Assembly (NCBI GenBank): GCA_013054445.1
Contig: JAAMPI010000690.1
Span: forward strand, 1-28,094
Direction: 5' to 3'
DNA from: Cudoniella acicularis
Lineage: Eukaryota > Ascomycota > Leotiomycetes > Helotiales > Helotiaceae
Length of the DNA: 28,094 bases
Within the stretch, counting starts at the first letter, position 1. Every line of letters begins with the position of its first letter. Below the pieces are notes generated by a model that was not told the origin of the DNA, did not search any database, and worked only from the letters and a program-made list of their open reading frames with translations. The position numbers and the translations under genes were made by a program. Shown here piece after piece: positions 1 to 10,004 of the stretch.

Positions 1-43
1 TGCAAGAAGATACTCTCTGCATCTTTTTCCCATTTTCACCAAG

Positions 44-1618
44 ATGATCCTGTCTTTTCCAATATTAATATTTTTCGCTAACTTCGCAATTCGAGTAATT
101 ATCGCAACATCATGCTACCGTCGAGATGGAACCATAGATTCATCTGCTGTACCCTGCGATGCTACACCAGGTGTTGTGTCGACATGTTGTGTTTTAGAAA
201 CCGGTGTAGTTAAATGCCTACCAAACGGCGTCTGTCAACAAAACAACACTCTCTCGGATCCAGATCCATTGCATGCCACTTGTAATTAACCTTTTCCTTT
301 GTCCCTTCCCCTAATTTCCTATTCCGAGTGGCCGGAATGAAATTTCATTCTCACAGACCCTCTCCTCCTCTCTTCTTTTCGAAGAGATACAGTGCTAATC
401 CGTTGTAGACTGGGTTGACGGATGCACGGATAGTACATGGTCAAGTCCCGCTTGTTTGGGTAGTTGCTCGAGTCCGGTTAGTACTAGAAACAACTGATTT
501 ATGGTGGCCGACGTATGATCTACTTATTAGGGATCTCACACGTATCTCTAGGAAATGTCTTTCTAATTCTATTCACCTTTCAAAAGATGACTCGGCAGCT
601 GACTTCAATCATATGCAGGCAGGAGGTCTGATGCCTTATTTCACACCCTGTAACAATTTTTTGGACAAACCATTAGCCCCGTCTAACTGGTGTTGTGGTC
701 AAAAAAAACAATACGTGCTGCGGCACTGGAAGCGAAATCGTACTGCCTGTTGCACTTGAACTTCTAAGCTCAGCTGCAAGCAGTTCTGTTCCATCCCCCC
801 CAGCAACAAACACCGTTTCAACGATTAGTGCAAGCACCACAGTGACGACTTCCAGTCTGGACGGGAAGTCACTAAGTAGTGTTGTTGCATCGAGCAGTCT
901 CTCTTCTAGCCTTACTACGGCACCTAGAACTTCTACTAATATTCCGGAAACTCCACTGTTTTCAACACAATATTCGACACGAGTACCATCACAACCACTC
1001 ACAACACTGATCTCAACGCCGCAATCAGCCCTCAACTCAACATCACAATCAACTCTTGCCACAATACTACAACCAACCCTCTCATCAAATCCTCTCACAT
1101 CGCCGTCTTTCCCACCTACCCAGGTGAAAGACACTCAACGCGGATTATCAACAGGACTAAAAATTGGTATCGCCATAGCGTCAGTTTTTGCAGCCCTGAT
1201 TGTATCAGGAGCGCTGTTTTATATGTGGAAGAGAGGAACGCCCCCAGAAAACACTGCTCTCACAAGTATGGGCAAGGAAGAATGCCATGAATTAGCGGGA
1301 TCAGAGAGCCCCTTTTCAAGCGACTATTCGTTTATGGAAAGGCTGGAGCTACATGGGAACACGAGTCCCTACGCGTTGCATTTGTTGAATTTACTTGGGA
1401 TTGGAAGAGCAGAATTGCATGGAACTTCGAAGGTCCGGGCACCGCAGCTCGTGGGGGTGGATAGCTATAGATCAGAACTGCACGGGATTTCAGTTTCTAA
1501 CTATACACAAGCTGAAAAGTTGAGGTCACAAGAAGGGCAACAAGAAAAGAGCGAAAAGGAAGTTCAGACACTAGCGGATATCGCGGAGTTAGAAGGGACC
1601 TTAAATAATAAAGATTAA
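44..1618 (+). CDS. Cysteine-rich single-pass membrane protein, three exons, one homopolymer frame break
   Basis: Proposed exons are 44-281, 409-476 and 619-1618, with GT-AG introns of 127 and 142 nt (branch-like GCTAAT near 393). The product starts with a hydrophobic signal peptide (about residues 1-21), followed by a Cys-rich ectodomain. This contains a CYRRDG start, a GCTDSTWSSPAC segment made by exon 2, and WCCG...CCGTG in exon 3. A Ser/Thr-rich stalk, one membrane segment (GIAIASVFAALIVSGALFYM) and a cytosolic tail with three ELHG motifs complete it. This is the usual layout of fungal Mid2/WSC-like surface proteins; a role as wall sensor is inference. Exon 3 starts in one frame and ends in another. 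The switch falls in the A8 run at 701-708, and removing one A gives an uninterrupted 434-residue protein. It is either a sequence error or a recent inactivation. Confidence 0.75.
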
Positions 1619-1959
1619 AGTTTGAACAAGTTATAAAAGAGAGAGAATTAAGTTATAGATTAAATTAGATTATCTTTTTATCTTTTAAATAGATTTATAT
1701 TTAATTATTAAATTAATCATTATATTATTATTAAAAGCTTTCTAACTCTTAGATTAAAATTATTTAATAATCTATTAAAGTTTAAAGCTCGTGAGTTGTT
1801 ATAAGTTTGTTTAGGCTTAAAATCACAGAATTTTAACCAGGGTGGGATTTTTCGCTACTCGCGGCCCCGACTTCATCTACTATTATAGCAAATTGCAACT
1901 CGCTCTAATACTGTTAGTCTGAACTAGCTACATGTAATTCCGGTGCCAATTCCCCCTGT
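1619..1959. other. AT-rich intergenic stretch
   Basis: Mostly A and T with many TTAAT/TAATTA words, becoming more mixed after about 1780. I see no coding frame, tRNA or clear repeat. It probably holds the 3' end of the upstream transcript and the edge of the repeat-rich block that follows. Confidence 0.5.
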
Positions 1960-2471
1960 GTGTCTTTTGTAGAGTGCCGTCGCAATAAGCCCTATTTGTT
2001 TGCGTTATGTTCAGAATACGAGGATCTGTTCGGCGGAGGATGTCGGGTCTCATCGTCAGTAAATTTTCAGTTCTCTCTCTGGAATCGCTACTGGAATCCT
2101 ATCACACGCTCTGCGGAGGACTGCTGGGTATGCAAAAGACTTGCTCAAAACCGGGACAAGTGCCTTCAGCATAACCCAACCCCTCATGGAACTTCCTACA
2201 ATGATGATGTGGTGTTGTGGGATGAAATCGGACTCACGCTTGTGCACCTACGATCTTTAAAAATGGTATACGCGTCGGTTTACTTTCACCGCAAATAACA
2301 AAAGCCGAGTACTTCTACTTAGTCCCAGCAAGTAGGTGTAGTGAAAGATGTGTTGACGCTATACTAGAAAACCAGCTAACAATTACAGACAACGAATACA
2401 TAAACCACCTCGCCCTATCGAGAAAAACCGATGGCTCCCTAAGCGCAGCTCCAGATACAGCCATGTCGTAA
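1960..2471 (+). pseudogene. Possible decayed coding region
   Basis: Two overlapping open stretches in different frames lie here. The first runs to a stop at 2298 and has six cysteines, including FGGGC and CWVC. The second has no Met and runs from about 2226 to TAA at 2469-2471, with a natural-looking composition (for example KAEYFYLVPASRCSERC). A third frame near 2200-2260 reads WCCG followed by further cysteines, which recalls the WCCG segment of the gene at 44-1618. This could be a frame-broken cysteine-rich relic, but no single model joins the frames and chance cannot be excluded. Confidence 0.22.
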
Positions 2472-2599
2472 ATACATGAATGCGATCATCATCATAGCTA
2501 TTTCAATGGCAAACAACGTTATTGTCTATAACTTCTAGAAGCTTGTCTATTAGATATTAGTCAACGACTGTTAAGAAGACGACGAGAGCTGACCTTGGG

Positions 2600-3860
2600 G
2601 AGGGAAAAGCAGGGCTATAGGCAAGGAGTCATTTATAAGGAAAGGAGGGAGTGTGGGAAGGGAGAGAGGGAGGCTATTTAAGGGCTCTTAGAGAGTAGGA
2701 AGGAGGAAAATATAGGCTACTACGCCTTAGTTTTTATACTACTAGACTATTTCCTTTATTATCTTTAGGGCCCGACCCTTACTGTCACCTGGAATACTTG
2801 GATTACTACCTTTTATAAATACTATTGACTCGCTAGGGCTTAAATCCTAGCCGTCTTACTATAGTCTTCGACTTATAAAAGACGTAAAAAGGATAAATCA
2901 ATTAATTAATCAATTAAAACCTAGGCCTTTAAAAAATATTAAAGATATTTAAAACTATGTCTATTATATTTATAAAACTCGAATTAGTACTATTATAACT
3001 AGATATTTAACTAAATAACTTAATTAGATAATATATTTTTAGGCCTTTAAATTATTATTAACCTATCAGTTATAGCTTTATAAAGGCACTAGGGCNCTGA
3101 CGTCNCGTNGNGACGTATTTNNAAGAAGGTNNTNTATTACGAANAAACTAAGNTAANGAGAGAAGAAGGAAGAGGTNTCCCTNAAGGGGTCTNTATANAG
3201 GAGGTGAGTGNTAGTAAGCGAGNTCACGTGATAAGGNNTTAGNGGNNACGNCGNAGCCTCCTGTCGTATATAGTGCCACACTGTCTGAGTCTCCTTAGTC
3301 GTAGGACTGTGTGTGAAACTAGGTCTGTGGCAATTACTAGAAAATATCTATATTGTCACAGGGCACTTCGGGTAGTCAGAACTAAACAGTACTCTATTAC
3401 TTAGAACAACAGATAAGGAAGAAAGGAGGTAAGGCCTTAGTGCGATATATATTCTCAACCTCAAACAACACACGTGACAGCCACTGCGTTAGCCACTAGC
3501 CATGAAACCAGAACCGTGACAATTAGGGGGTATTTAATAACAAGAAAGAATATAAAGAGGTTTAGTCAAAAAAGAGTATTTTAGAAAAGGATAATCCTTT
3601 TTATAATAAACCTAAGGAATAAACAAATACTTTTAGCTTATATCTACTAGAATTACTTATATTATTTATAAATAGTTAGTAGTTATTTAATAAACTATAA
3701 AAAGTCTAAGTGCTTTCTCTAAAATCTATTTTTAGTATAACTAGTCAGAATACTAATCAGATTACTACTCTAATCTAATCAAGCCTTCTATAAAAACCTC
3801 TAATCAAATCTAATCACTCGACTACTGATTAGATTTGATTAGTAATCTAAATACTTGATT
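2600..3860. repeat. AT-rich, RIP-like repeat debris with scattered ambiguous bases
   Basis: This block is rich in TA and TTA words and poor in balanced sequence, with purine-rich stretches near 2590-2710 and no open frame. Scattered N bases at 3096-3254, rather than one solid gap, suggest that reads from several similar copies were collapsed. The region around 3280-3530 is more GC-balanced and could be part of an LTR, but I could not define LTR ends, a primer-binding site or a polymerase domain. RIP is inferred from base composition only. Confidence 0.5.
3800..3842. repeat. Perfect 17-bp inverted repeat with 9-nt loop
   Basis: The left arm at 3800-3816 reads CTAATCAAATCTAATCA and the right arm at 3826-3842 is its exact reverse complement, separated by CTCGACTAC. 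Several further TAATC or GATTA words lie on either side (3740-3780 and 3843-3865). A perfect long hairpin inside mutated AT-rich DNA may be the folded end of a small inverted-repeat transposon, but no matching second end was found. Confidence 0.7.
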
Positions 3861-4424
3861 ATTTCTTGAGCACACTGAAAATGCCCCCCCAACCTCTTCG
3901 CATGGGTATAGCAGACTTTTTTTTTGTACCCAGCCATTGCACTTAACAACCTGAGATTGACGGCTTCCTTATATACTTTCAACTTAGTAACCAAGAGCTT
4001 CTAATGCTCAGAAACCTCCTCCGAGTGGCCGTATCTAACCTTCCGACGCTTCTGAGTCTTGTATTAGTAGAAACTCTAAAGGATCATGCAATTTCGACCA
4101 CTGGGTAAGAGGGTGTTTGATGCTGGCGCTGCGATTTATAAGAGGTTCGCAAGGAGTTAAGGCACTGCGATGTCGAAATAACGAGCGCGGAAGGAGATGA
4201 AGAGCTGGCCCCCCTTCCGTACAAATAGCAAGAAGAGTATAAGTGTTCTTTTCTTTTTGTTAAGAAAAAAAGAAAAGCTTCAATAGTATTATCGCAATTT
4301 CTGCGAGTTGAGAAATAATATATTAGTAATTAACCTTGAATTATCTGGCTAGACTAAGCTCTGATGTTTAATCAAGGTGGTTTGCAGGTGAAAAAAAAAG
4401 TGGCAATGTAGGGTATATTTTGAA

Positions 4425-4522
4425 CAGTCTAGGATCCCGCGATATAATGTCTGTCTTCAAAACAGAGATAAAAAAATTAGTGGGAGTATTGATTTTCTAA
4501 ATATTTTTGTATTTGTGAATAA
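4425..4522 (+). repeat. Dispersed repeat, copy 1
   Basis: This stretch resembles 16040-16145. Shared blocks are GGATC, TATAA(C/T)GT, ATTAGT, TATTGATTTT and a closing TGTGAATAATT. Most differences in the closing part are C in the other copy against T here (for example CCTCTGTATC against TTTTTGTATT), as expected if this copy has been hit harder by C-to-T mutation. The element type is unknown. Confidence 0.5.
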
Positions 4523-4735
4523 TTTAACGGCTTGGTTATTAAGTCTGCACATGTGCATGCCTGGGGTGGGCGGGGTACTGGCTAAACTCCGGTTTTTGGA
4601 GGGGTGAACCACAACTCCTTTATCAATTAAAATAAGAATAAGTGATCCAACAAAGATGAATCCGTACTGGTGTATCGGTGTAAGTTGGTCATGTACTATC
4701 ATAAAAATCATTATCTAATAATCGTACAGAACATT

Positions 4736-4798
4736 TCCGCCTCTCAGTGTAGCCACTATTGGTCGCGGTAGCGCAGGGTTCGACTCCCTGGTACGGAA
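4736..4798 (+). tRNA. tRNA-like relic, not a functional tRNA
   Basis: A perfect T-arm is present: stem CAGGG/CCCTG at 4774-4778 and 4786-4790 with loop TTCGACT, giving the Pol III B-box sequence GGTTCGACTCC. The following GTACGGA could be the 3' acceptor strand; TCCG at 4736-4739 pairs with its last four bases. The whole is only about 62 nt, with no proper D-arm or anticodon arm. It is best read as a tRNA pseudogene or the head of a degenerate tRNA-derived SINE. Confidence 0.4.
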
Positions 4799-5261
4799 TA
4801 AATTCCAATGTCTACTTTTTTTTTCGTTGGGGTTTCTTTTTAGTGGTGGGCACAAAGCCCGGAACTTTTCGCCAGGCGAATAGAAGGGCTAAGGGGTTTC
4901 TTTTTCGGAACTATTTGTTTCTATATTGTCAACCCTAAGTTTTACGCTAGTATTAAATTTATTTTTGTGAGAAAACCATGACACCTATCCTCTTAGGTAT
5001 GCAATTAAAACGAATGCTACGGAACTGAAAAGGGGGACAGGATCATGTGATGCGGTCCTCTTATCGCTTATCACAAGCGAGACCCATTGCGACTTCGCGA
5101 CCGCGATCTCTTAACAACAAGCTGGATAACACCTAGAGCTTTAACGAGGCTTCATTTTTGCTTTGCCAAGCTGTCTCTGGCGTACTAAGCTTCATGATGC
5201 TGCTACCTCGAGATCGAAACACATAAACAGACATTGCCGAGTCGCGCCTTCCTCCTCCAGA

Positions 5262-8200
5262 ATGGCTTCTCTCTGGATCGCACCAGCTCCTGCAGACCCT
5301 CCAATTCCAGCAGATATCGCCGACACTGGACTTGCAGATGTTGGTCTTCCAGCTCCTCAACCGCCTACCGGTGTTGCTACGGGAAGGCCACAGCTTCAAC
5401 GAAACCAACCGCAACCGCCCCCTCCACACCAGCCTCCACCACCGCCCGCTCCGCAACAAATTGGCAACCCGAATGATTCCCTTTCCCTAATGCAACTGCG
5501 GCGTATCGTTACCGAGTTCCCTAAATCCGATCCGATTTCTTACGCCTTTACATATGCGGACACGGCATCTTTTGAGGAAGAAGTTGACGAGTGGTTTTCA
5601 TACAATGAGGCAGAATACAGGCGGCTGCATAGAGCAAAGGACACATTTGGAAGACGGTGGAGGAAGTTTGCAGGAAAAACATGGCTGGAAGCAGAGCAAG
5701 TGGAATGGCAGAACTTTGTTGAGCGGGAGGTTAACGGATTGCTTGCCACAGACCTTCGACGGCGGTGCAAGAGCTTGCAAACCATTCTTCATGTGATCCT
5801 GGGTGTCTGGGATGAGACAGCTGGGCTTGAGCTATCTGGAAAAGAGGCGGATGCTCCAAAAACAAAAACGAGAGCGACACAAGTTCAGTTGGAGCACATG
5901 AAATCCGGGATTCTCCTTGTTGCCCGAGCCGGTGGAATACCCTTGCTTTACGATGTTATGCAGAATGCCTTCAAACGACTCTGGTAATGTTGTCCCCAGT
6001 TGCTCAAGAACATATACTAATGTTCTCAGGGATGATGATTTTCGAGAAACGAAATTGGTGGAGGAAGATATACCCTTTATTCAAGATGAATTGGATAATG
6101 TGACGACAATTATGTACTTAATGTTTGAGGGTGTTCGCAATGATCCAGTCGTTCTGGAGTCTCCTAGGATGAAGCTCCGTATGTAGGTCCAAAATGCCCA
6201 AACCACAATTGCTGATCTGTAATAGTTGAACTCAACCCAAGCCTCGTCGATTATTTGGTAACAATAACTGCTAGACTTCGTTGGGATGAAGCAAATGAAT
6301 TACCACAAACCAGGGTTAGTCGCCTGTCTGAACTTTTAGTCAAAGCTGACCATTTTAGATATTTCTTCTCTTCTGGAAAGCGATTTTACTTGTCTTTGGA
6401 GGTACCGCCGAAGTTGATCAAGTTAAAACTGCCACCAGCGAACTAAGGGATGTTTATGGTAATGGCCAGTTGATTACAGCCTCACCTCTTGATTATCACA
6501 TTTTTCGCCAGGAAATAACATCAAAATACCCCGCCTATACCCCGCCTCAGCCACTCCTACCACTGGAGCCAGATAATAACTCGATACTTCCACCACTTCC
6601 AAATAGACCTAGTCGAGCAAATGGCGCAAATGGCATAATACCCCCTCCAATGAATGTCAATAGTAGCGGCGCATCAATTCTGCATCAACCAGTGCACATT
6701 GCTACCCCAGCACCTTCACCGCCTCCTTCCCCGCCAGTTGGAGGAAAAGCTGGGAAGAAACAGAACTACCAAACCAACCAAAACTTTCCATTTATGTATC
6801 CGCCATTGGATAGCACAAGTAACAGTGCCGGAGGCAAGGGTGCGGCTGGTTTGCAGGGACTTCTCGTCGGTCGGAAATGGGAAGGGAGTGATATCCCGAA
6901 ATCAATCTTGGAAGCTGGTGAATTATTCGCCAAGCGCATGCGGATGACCCGAGCAATGCGACAATTATGGGATGAAAGAGAGAGGTTCTTAAAGTTCGAG
7001 CGAGGATGGGATGGACAAGACAACGATGTTGAAGAGCTCGATTTGGAAACAATATTGGCTCATAAATTATCGCTGGATGAAACTAAACATCCGAAGGCTG
7101 AAGTTGATTATGGGCCAAATGCAGATATCGACGATAAAGTGAAGCAAAAACTTGACCTCATTGAAGGGTTCTACGTAAGTTCTCTACTCGAAATTAGGAT
7201 ACCATTGCTTACATTCTCAGCGAGACGCAATACCACACCTCCAGTCACTAGTCATTGTACTCCTTAAAGCAGTCTTGGCAAATGTGACAGCTCTTATCAC
7301 GCAACCAATGGGGGGTCAGCCTGGAGTACTTGCACCAGCTTTCAGATCGGAGGTAAATCTTCGAACTGGAGTGCCTGCGCAAAATAGAGCTCAGGATCCT
7401 GCTAATATCCCTCTTCCCAATCCCGTTGAGCCATCCGATCTACCCATCGACGAAATCGAGGCATTGAGATCCAGAGAAATTACTGCCAAGGCGGTGTCTG
7501 GGGTTCTCTTGATTTTACTAAAGTGGTTCAAAGTTTCACGTATGTTAATTCCTTCATGTCAAGTTCTACCGTTGACTTCTCAGATATTTTGAAATTCGAG
7601 TATCTTACTCAGCTTTTGCTCGACTCAAATTATTTACCACTGGTCTTGAAGCTCTTCGCGCACCAAGAGATTGATAAAGTGGTTGACAGCAGAACAGATC
7701 GCGATGATATGAGGTATGTCTACTCTAATCTTCCATTCTCATACTTCGATGCTAATATGCTTCAGCTTTTTCTCTTTCTGCAACCTCAACAGTAAAAATG
7801 CTGCCGCTGGACTGGTGCGCGAACAAGAAGAAGAGAGTGAAGATGATGCAGCCCCCCCACCAATCAAGATTCGACGGGAGCTTCCAGTCGCAGAGGTTGA
7901 TGACAAACTTCCAGCTCTTGCATTCCAGGAGGGTCAAGTTGCTGGGAAAAGAGAACTCCCTGAAGTCGACGAACTTGGATACCCGACCACTGACCCCCCT
8001 GCTGAACCTATTACCGAATTCTCCTGGCGAAACTTCTTCTCGTCCATCAATTTCCTGCGCGTTATGCAAAAGATTTGCAAGAACAAAGCACACCGGAACC
8101 TGCTTCTCGTTCAGTACAAATCATCAAACATTCTTAAGAAGTCGCTCAAGATACCCCAACCCGAATTGCGACTTTACACGTTGAAGCTTTTCAAAAACCA

Positions 8201-8546
8201 AGTCCCGTACTGTGGACGAAAATGGCGGCAAGGGAATATGCGAGTCATTACTGCTGTGTACCTTCATTGCCGCCCTGAACTCCGCGATGACTGGCTAGCA
8301 GGTAGCGATGTGGATGCAGAGGTTGAAGAAGCGCTGCCGCTAGAGCAGGCCTTGCGCGCCCTGACACATTGGCATAATATCAAGCGGTACCCGGATCAGA
8401 TGGGTGCAGATACGAAACTCTTGGAGGAAGAACACGATTTTTTCGTGAGGGAGTTGGACAAGATGGCTTGGATTGATGATGGGATGGTAGATGGGGAGAG
8501 CGTAGCTGATAGTGGTTGGGATGGGATGGGAAATGGGGGTTGGTGA
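5262..8546 (+). CDS. ham-2: STRIPAK complex scaffold subunit, N1221/DUF3402 family (HAM-2/PRO22/Far11, STRIP1/2 homologue)
   Basis: Seven exons join in frame: 5262-5983, 6030-6178, 6226-6314, 6359-7174, 7221-7539, 7584-7713 and 7766-8546. They give 1001 residues with no frame problem. Introns are very short (44-52 nt), with donors such as GTAAGT and GTATGT; intron 1 has a TACTAAT branch site. The start at 5262 is the first in-frame ATG. A Pro-rich segment (about residues 50-65) is followed by the N1221 region (from about 85, with ISYAFTYADTASFEEEVDEW). The C-terminal DUF3402 region holds EFSWRNFFSSINFLRVMQKI and KLFKNQVPYCGRKWR. In the family, this protein bridges striatin-PP2A and kinase modules in STRIPAK at endomembranes and the nuclear envelope, controlling hyphal fusion and fruiting-body development. 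The family assignment is firm; the symbol is by homology. Confidence 0.95.
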
Positions 8547-9092
8547 GAGGGATTATGTGGTCTTCTCATCAATACATACCATTCTGTTATCGCCGTCTAT
8601 CCTTTTGAATTTTCCAGTAAATCAAAAATCCCAATTCCCACCTCATATGTTACTCGTAAATGGCCCTGGAGCACATACACTTCGGGTTCAGAGCATGAGG
8701 CTAGAAAATTGGGGGGGAGGGAGAAAGGGGGGATTCTATATCCTGGTAATTCAGGCCATCAAGGCACCCCGGGTTCCACGAAGCTACCTTGTCCCTCGAA
8801 GTTAGCCTCATGTTCCCACCATTGCTGCACACACATCGCAAACTTCATGAACTTCGTTGACCAGATGTTGAATACCATCAATTTTCCCTGAGCAGCAACA
8901 TTATATCTGCATCTCAGGACGATTGATAAACTTGCAACGAGATTGCGCACCAAACCGGCATCTCTTCAGGCCCTAGTCATAGCTTCATCAACTCGGTGAA
9001 GCCAGAAGCCGGCCACCTCTTCTCGTCGTACGAATCCAAAATCCGAAGATTCTTCATTCATCTGCTTTTACTTGTGCTAAATCTGCAATAGG
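8547..9092. other. Intergenic region
   Basis: It lies between two genes on the same strand and should hold the STRIPAK 3' UTR and the promoter of the 2EXR gene. A G-rich patch (8710-8735) is the only local peculiarity. I see no further gene. Confidence 0.5.
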
Positions 9093-10004
9093 ATGGCTCA
9101 AACGATTGACAACACCATGGAAAATGGCACCCGGTATCGCGATGTCGTTCCCAGGGTAAAACACATCGACATAGCTCCTCGCACATATACTCCCCATTCA
9201 ATCTCGTACTCAAAGCCTTCCATCGAACCACGTCCAAAGCCCGAGACCTTCCATTTATTTTCGAACCTGCCCACCGAACTGCGATTGAAAATATGGCAGC
9301 TTGCGATGCCTCCTCCCGCAGCCGTCTTCCTCGACCCCGGACCCTCTTTCCAGATTACCTCAGAACTTGATCTTCCAGTTAGGGTACGAATGCGAGAAGG
9401 TGTCCCAAGCATTATGGGCGTCAATCATGAGTCTCGTCAGGAATTGTTGAAGTGGTATTGTTTGGTTCACTTCAAGCATCCCTGGGACCAGAAGGGAAGA
9501 CGAGACGGAGAGGCCCTTTGCTTCAATCCTGACCTCGACTTTTTGTACTACTCACACGTTCCACGCGGCCTCAGGCCATCACATATACAGTACGAACGTT
9601 GGTTTTCCGATCTGCGAGATCAAGCACCGCATATTCTTGCTCGGGTTCGAGAATTCGAGATACGACGGTTCGATTGGACAGAGGTGGCACCCATATGGCG
9701 CTACGAGAGTCGAACTTCCATCTTCGAACCATTTATACAAGCACTTGTACAATTTCCGGGGTTGAAGCGCCTGCATATTGTCCTCGAGTCAGGGGAGCTA
9801 CATAGGTGCAATTATGGACGTCATCCTTGCACTTTAACTCCAGTCGCGATGAGTAACTGCCAGGGTATATTCACTATGCTTCTGGATGAGAAAAAAGACA
9901 TGTTTGCAGGGAGCAAGGCTCCCCAGGTCATCGTTTATCCCTGGCAGCCCCTTGGTGCCTGGAAATCGGACTTGCCCCCGCTCTATGGGCCAACCGGAAG
10001 CTGA
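9093..10004 (+). CDS. 2EXR domain-containing protein
   Basis: One exon encodes 303 residues, with ATG at 9093. After a 50-residue polar N-terminus comes the diagnostic start of the 2EXR domain, FHLFSNLPTELRLKIWQLAM (about residues 53-72). Its second conserved element, GVNHESRQELLKWY, lies at about 109-122. Further aromatic-rich segments follow (FNPDLDFLYY; REFEIRRFDW), and a VIVYPW motif sits near the C-terminus. 2EXR proteins form large families in filamentous ascomycetes; their opening resembles an F-box helix, but no biochemical function is known to me. No membrane segment or signal peptide is visible. A damaged relative lies 2.1 kb downstream in the same orientation. Confidence 0.85.
   Translation: MAQTIDNTMENGTRYRDVVPRVKHIDIAPRTYTPHSISYSKPSIEPRPKPETFHLFSNLPTELRLKIWQLAMPPPAAVFLDPGPSFQITSELDLPVRVRMREGVPSIMGVNHESRQELLKWYCLVHFKHPWDQKGRRDGEALCFNPDLDFLYYSHVPRGLRPSHIQYERWFSDLRDQAPHILARVREFEIRRFDWTEVAPIWRYESRTSIFEPFIQALVQFPGLKRLHIVLESGELHRCNYGRHPCTLTPVAMSNCQGIFTMLLDEKKDMFAGSKAPQVIVYPWQPLGAWKSDLPPLYGPTGS

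Larger units (their letters stand above)
3861..5261. other. Intergenic region and leader of the STRIPAK gene
   Basis: No convincing coding frame is present. Low-complexity marks include a C7 run near 3885, a T9 run near 3918, A9 near 4391 and T9 near 4816. A dispersed repeat copy (about 4425-4522) and a tRNA-like relic (4736-4798), listed separately, lie here. The last roughly 150 bases before 5262 are balanced in composition and probably form the promoter and 5' leader of the downstream gene. Confidence 0.45.

Noticed and set aside
673..1134. A 153-codon minus-strand open frame opposite the membrane protein gene
   Set aside because: It mirrors the Ser/Thr-rich stalk; such low-complexity coding regions open the opposite strand by chance, and it has no motif of its own.
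2600..3860. A complete LTR retrotransposon
   Set aside because: No paired LTRs, primer-binding site, or gag/pol motif could be identified; only base composition and ambiguity suggest a repeat.
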